A DNA stretch of 34,317 nucleotides, from contig OODV01000130.1 in assembly GCA_900299555.1 (NCBI GenBank), positions 1 through 34,317 on the forward strand, written 5' to 3'. A program made the translations under genes and the position numbers. Of this stretch, positions 33,270-34,317 are shown piece by piece. Origin of the DNA: an uncultured Endozoicomonas sp. (GTDB lineage: Bacteria; Pseudomonadota; Gammaproteobacteria; Pseudomonadales; Endozoicomonadaceae). The number at the start of each line of letters is the position of its first letter. Positions within the stretch are counted from its first letter, which is position 1. Below the pieces are notes generated by a model, which was given only the letters and a program-made list of their open reading frames with translations, searched no databases and was not told the DNA's origin.

Positions 33270-33367
33270 GATATTTTCTTTTATTAGTTGGTTGATTTCT
33301 GGCAGATTATTGCGCTTTTTCGGTCTTTTATCCATTAATTCGCAATCTTTTGCCAGGCCGGTTTTTC

Positions 33368-33587
33368 TATAATTATCTCGTAGTCAAAAGTGTTGCCAAA
33401 AGTGACGCCCAGTCATCCCGGTCACAAGCTGATGATGAAAGAAGTGTTCCCAATCAGGAATGCTAATCAGGAAAACCCAGAAGGTTTGATGGTGTAAGAG
33501 CAGAGAGCGTATTAACAGGCTAGGTGTTATGAGCTCAAAAGAGATTACGAACCGCTGATTATCTGGGGAGATGATCAGCGGTTTTTG
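33368..33587 (+). ncRNA. Candidate small RNA: TATAAT element to strong orphan terminator
   Basis: TATAAT at 33368-33373 has no good -35 partner that I can see. About 180 bases downstream is a strong intrinsic terminator (AACCGCTGAT/ATCAGCGGTT, further paired inside, then TTTTT at 33582-33586) with no plus-strand gene before it. Either a small RNA is made here, or the terminator is left from a lost gene; the frames in between are full of stops. Confidence 0.3.
33550..33587 (+). terminator. Strong Rho-independent terminator without an upstream gene
   Basis: Ten-base outer stem AACCGCTGAT/ATCAGCGGTT with inner pairs closing a small loop, followed by five T. It is oriented to the plus strand, where no intact gene precedes it. 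Confidence 0.8.
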
Positions 33588-33599
33588 CTGTGCGTCGCC

Positions 33600-33660
33600 T
33601 TTCAAGTTGCAACTTTGTTGGCTGTATTCGCTCATTTGCCGCCGCGTAGCAACGTGAAAT
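33600..33660. repeat. Short inverted-repeat element (TTTCAAG...GTGAAAT type), short copy
   Basis: Ends TTCAAGTTGCAAC and GTAGCAACGTGAAAT; 61 bases. It is related to the longer copy at 8604-8725: both share TTGGCTG after the left end and GCCG...GTAGCAAC at the right end. It lies between the orphan terminator and the carotenoid-oxygenase remnant. Confidence 0.65.
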
Positions 33661-33706
33661 CCATTGGGTAGAGGTATATATGAAGGGTGAACCCTGATTG
33701 CCCTGT

Positions 33707-34105
33707 TTATCTTTTATCTAACCATGTGCCATGGAATGAGAAGGGGGTATGGTGACGTAAATGAATGAGAGCTAGTGGGCCTGCGCTGACATGTGCGGTA
33801 TCCAGTATGGCAAGAAAGCTTTTTCCTGTGTCACCATTCAGGGCCATTGAGAGTAGAAAACCTCTGTTTTCTGACATTCTTTCTGGTGCCAGCGTTGTTC
33901 ATGTTGGATAAAGAAAGCGTCAGGTAGCCTGCTCTCTGAGATATTTTGGGGTTCTTACAAAGTGATTGCGGTAGCGAGCCCTGCCATTCATCAGATTTAT
34001 TGCCTGAATCATGCCGTCACCATCCAGTATGTGCTGCTTTCTATAACCGCTGCGTTCAAATAAACCAGGACCATTTCTATAAACTCAGCTTTAGAGCTTA
34101 GGTAT
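33707..34105 (-). pseudogene. Carotenoid oxygenase (RPE65/CCD family) pseudogene with large internal deletion
   Basis: One minus-strand frame joins the two ends of a carotenoid cleavage oxygenase. The N-terminal block reads VYRNGPGLFERSGY, then LDGDGM and ARYRNHFVRTPKYL, the family's invariant start. The C-terminal block reads ENRGFLLSMALNGDTG, AILDTAHVSAGP and PFSFHGTWL, its invariant end. The frame has in-frame TGA codons at 33920-33922 and 33899-33901 and further stops (TAA, TGA) just upstream of VYRN. Family members have about 480 residues; only about 130 codons remain, so roughly 1 kb from the middle is gone. Upstream sequence to the window end is too decayed to read. No product is expected. 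Confidence 0.82.
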
Positions 34106-34317
34106 TACGGACGTTTGAGAAGTTTATTTCTAAAATTAATAAAGAATCGCCAGTGTAACTTCTGAACTGGCCAATTCTCTTGTATTGCCGACTCTACATG
34201 CAGTCTATGCTGCTCTGAGTTTCGAACTTAATGTCCGTTCGTGCTGATTATTTGAAATCAGCTCTAATTTTTGCTCATATCGGTTCCAGCAGCCACGAAT
34301 CCTGAACCAGGGAATAA
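34106..34317. other. Non-coding end of window, probably decayed 5' part of the carotenoid-oxygenase gene
   Basis: No open frame or RNA gene is visible. The minus-strand sequence upstream of the pseudogene has several short frame fragments that could be its former N-terminus, but none is convincing. Confidence 0.3.

Noticed and set aside
33384-33635. 83-codon minus-strand frame next to the Lrp-type gene
   Set aside because: It runs through the orphan terminator and the start of a short repeat; there is no family or ribosome-binding site.
33899-33922. In-frame TGA codons in the carotenoid-oxygenase frame as a recoded stop
   Set aside because: Other genes in the window use TGA as a normal stop and TGG for tryptophan, and the frame also lacks about 1 kb of its family's sequence, so decay is simpler.

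Overview
The window is a chromosomal segment of a gammaproteobacterium. Its gene order from hemA to ychF (hemA, prfA, prmC on one strand; a TPR lipoprotein, lolB, ispE, tRNA-Gln, prs, rplY, pth, ychF on the other) is the order I recall from Pseudomonas. The flanks look different: decayed genes, short inverted-repeat elements, an IS1-type remnant, and secreted proteins of unknown role. My best guess is an Oceanospirillales/Endozoicomonas-like marine, host-associated bacterium. That guess comes from recalled synteny and repeat style, not from a search.

Layout. 1-521: tail of an IS1-family transposase, then non-coding sequence. 0.5-6.8 kb, all minus strand: sanA, a secreted GT-B-like protein, trmA, an NCS2 purine permease, a tiny ORF and a GIY-YIG-like protein. 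7.0-10.6 kb, minus: rimI preceded by a divergent psi (HolD) subunit of the clamp loader, then leuA with a leader peptide containing five consecutive Leu codons. 10.8-16.7 kb, minus: hemH, nhaA, prmC, prfA, hemA. 17.2-23.8 kb, plus: TPR lipoprotein, lolB, ispE, tRNA-Gln, prs, rplY, pth. 23.8-26.4 kb, minus: a D-Ala-D-Ala ligase-type enzyme and an unrecognised secreted protein. 26.7-29.6 kb, plus: trpR and an aromatic amino-acid permease behind a TrpR-operator-like palindrome, then ychF. 29.7-30.3 kb: a Met-Gln-Met-Gln tRNA array between a good promoter and a terminator. 30.3-34.3 kb: an M19 dipeptidase, a secreted-protein gene broken by two compensating frameshifts, an Lrp/AsnC regulator, and an internally deleted carotenoid-oxygenase pseudogene.

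How the genes fit together. The core is translation and tRNA-linked metabolism: trmA, prfA/prmC, rplY, pth, ychF, tRNAs, and hemA, which uses Glu-tRNA. With it come precursor supply (prs, ispE), haem synthesis (hemA, hemH) and envelope lipoprotein sorting (lolB). Two amino-acid regulatory circuits can be read directly from the DNA: leucine attenuation of leuA, and TrpR control of a trpR-permease unit. I saw no CRISPR array, prophage, secretion system or defence island. The less ordinary content is the regulatory DNA, the gene remnants, the short repeat elements and a few poorly characterised proteins.
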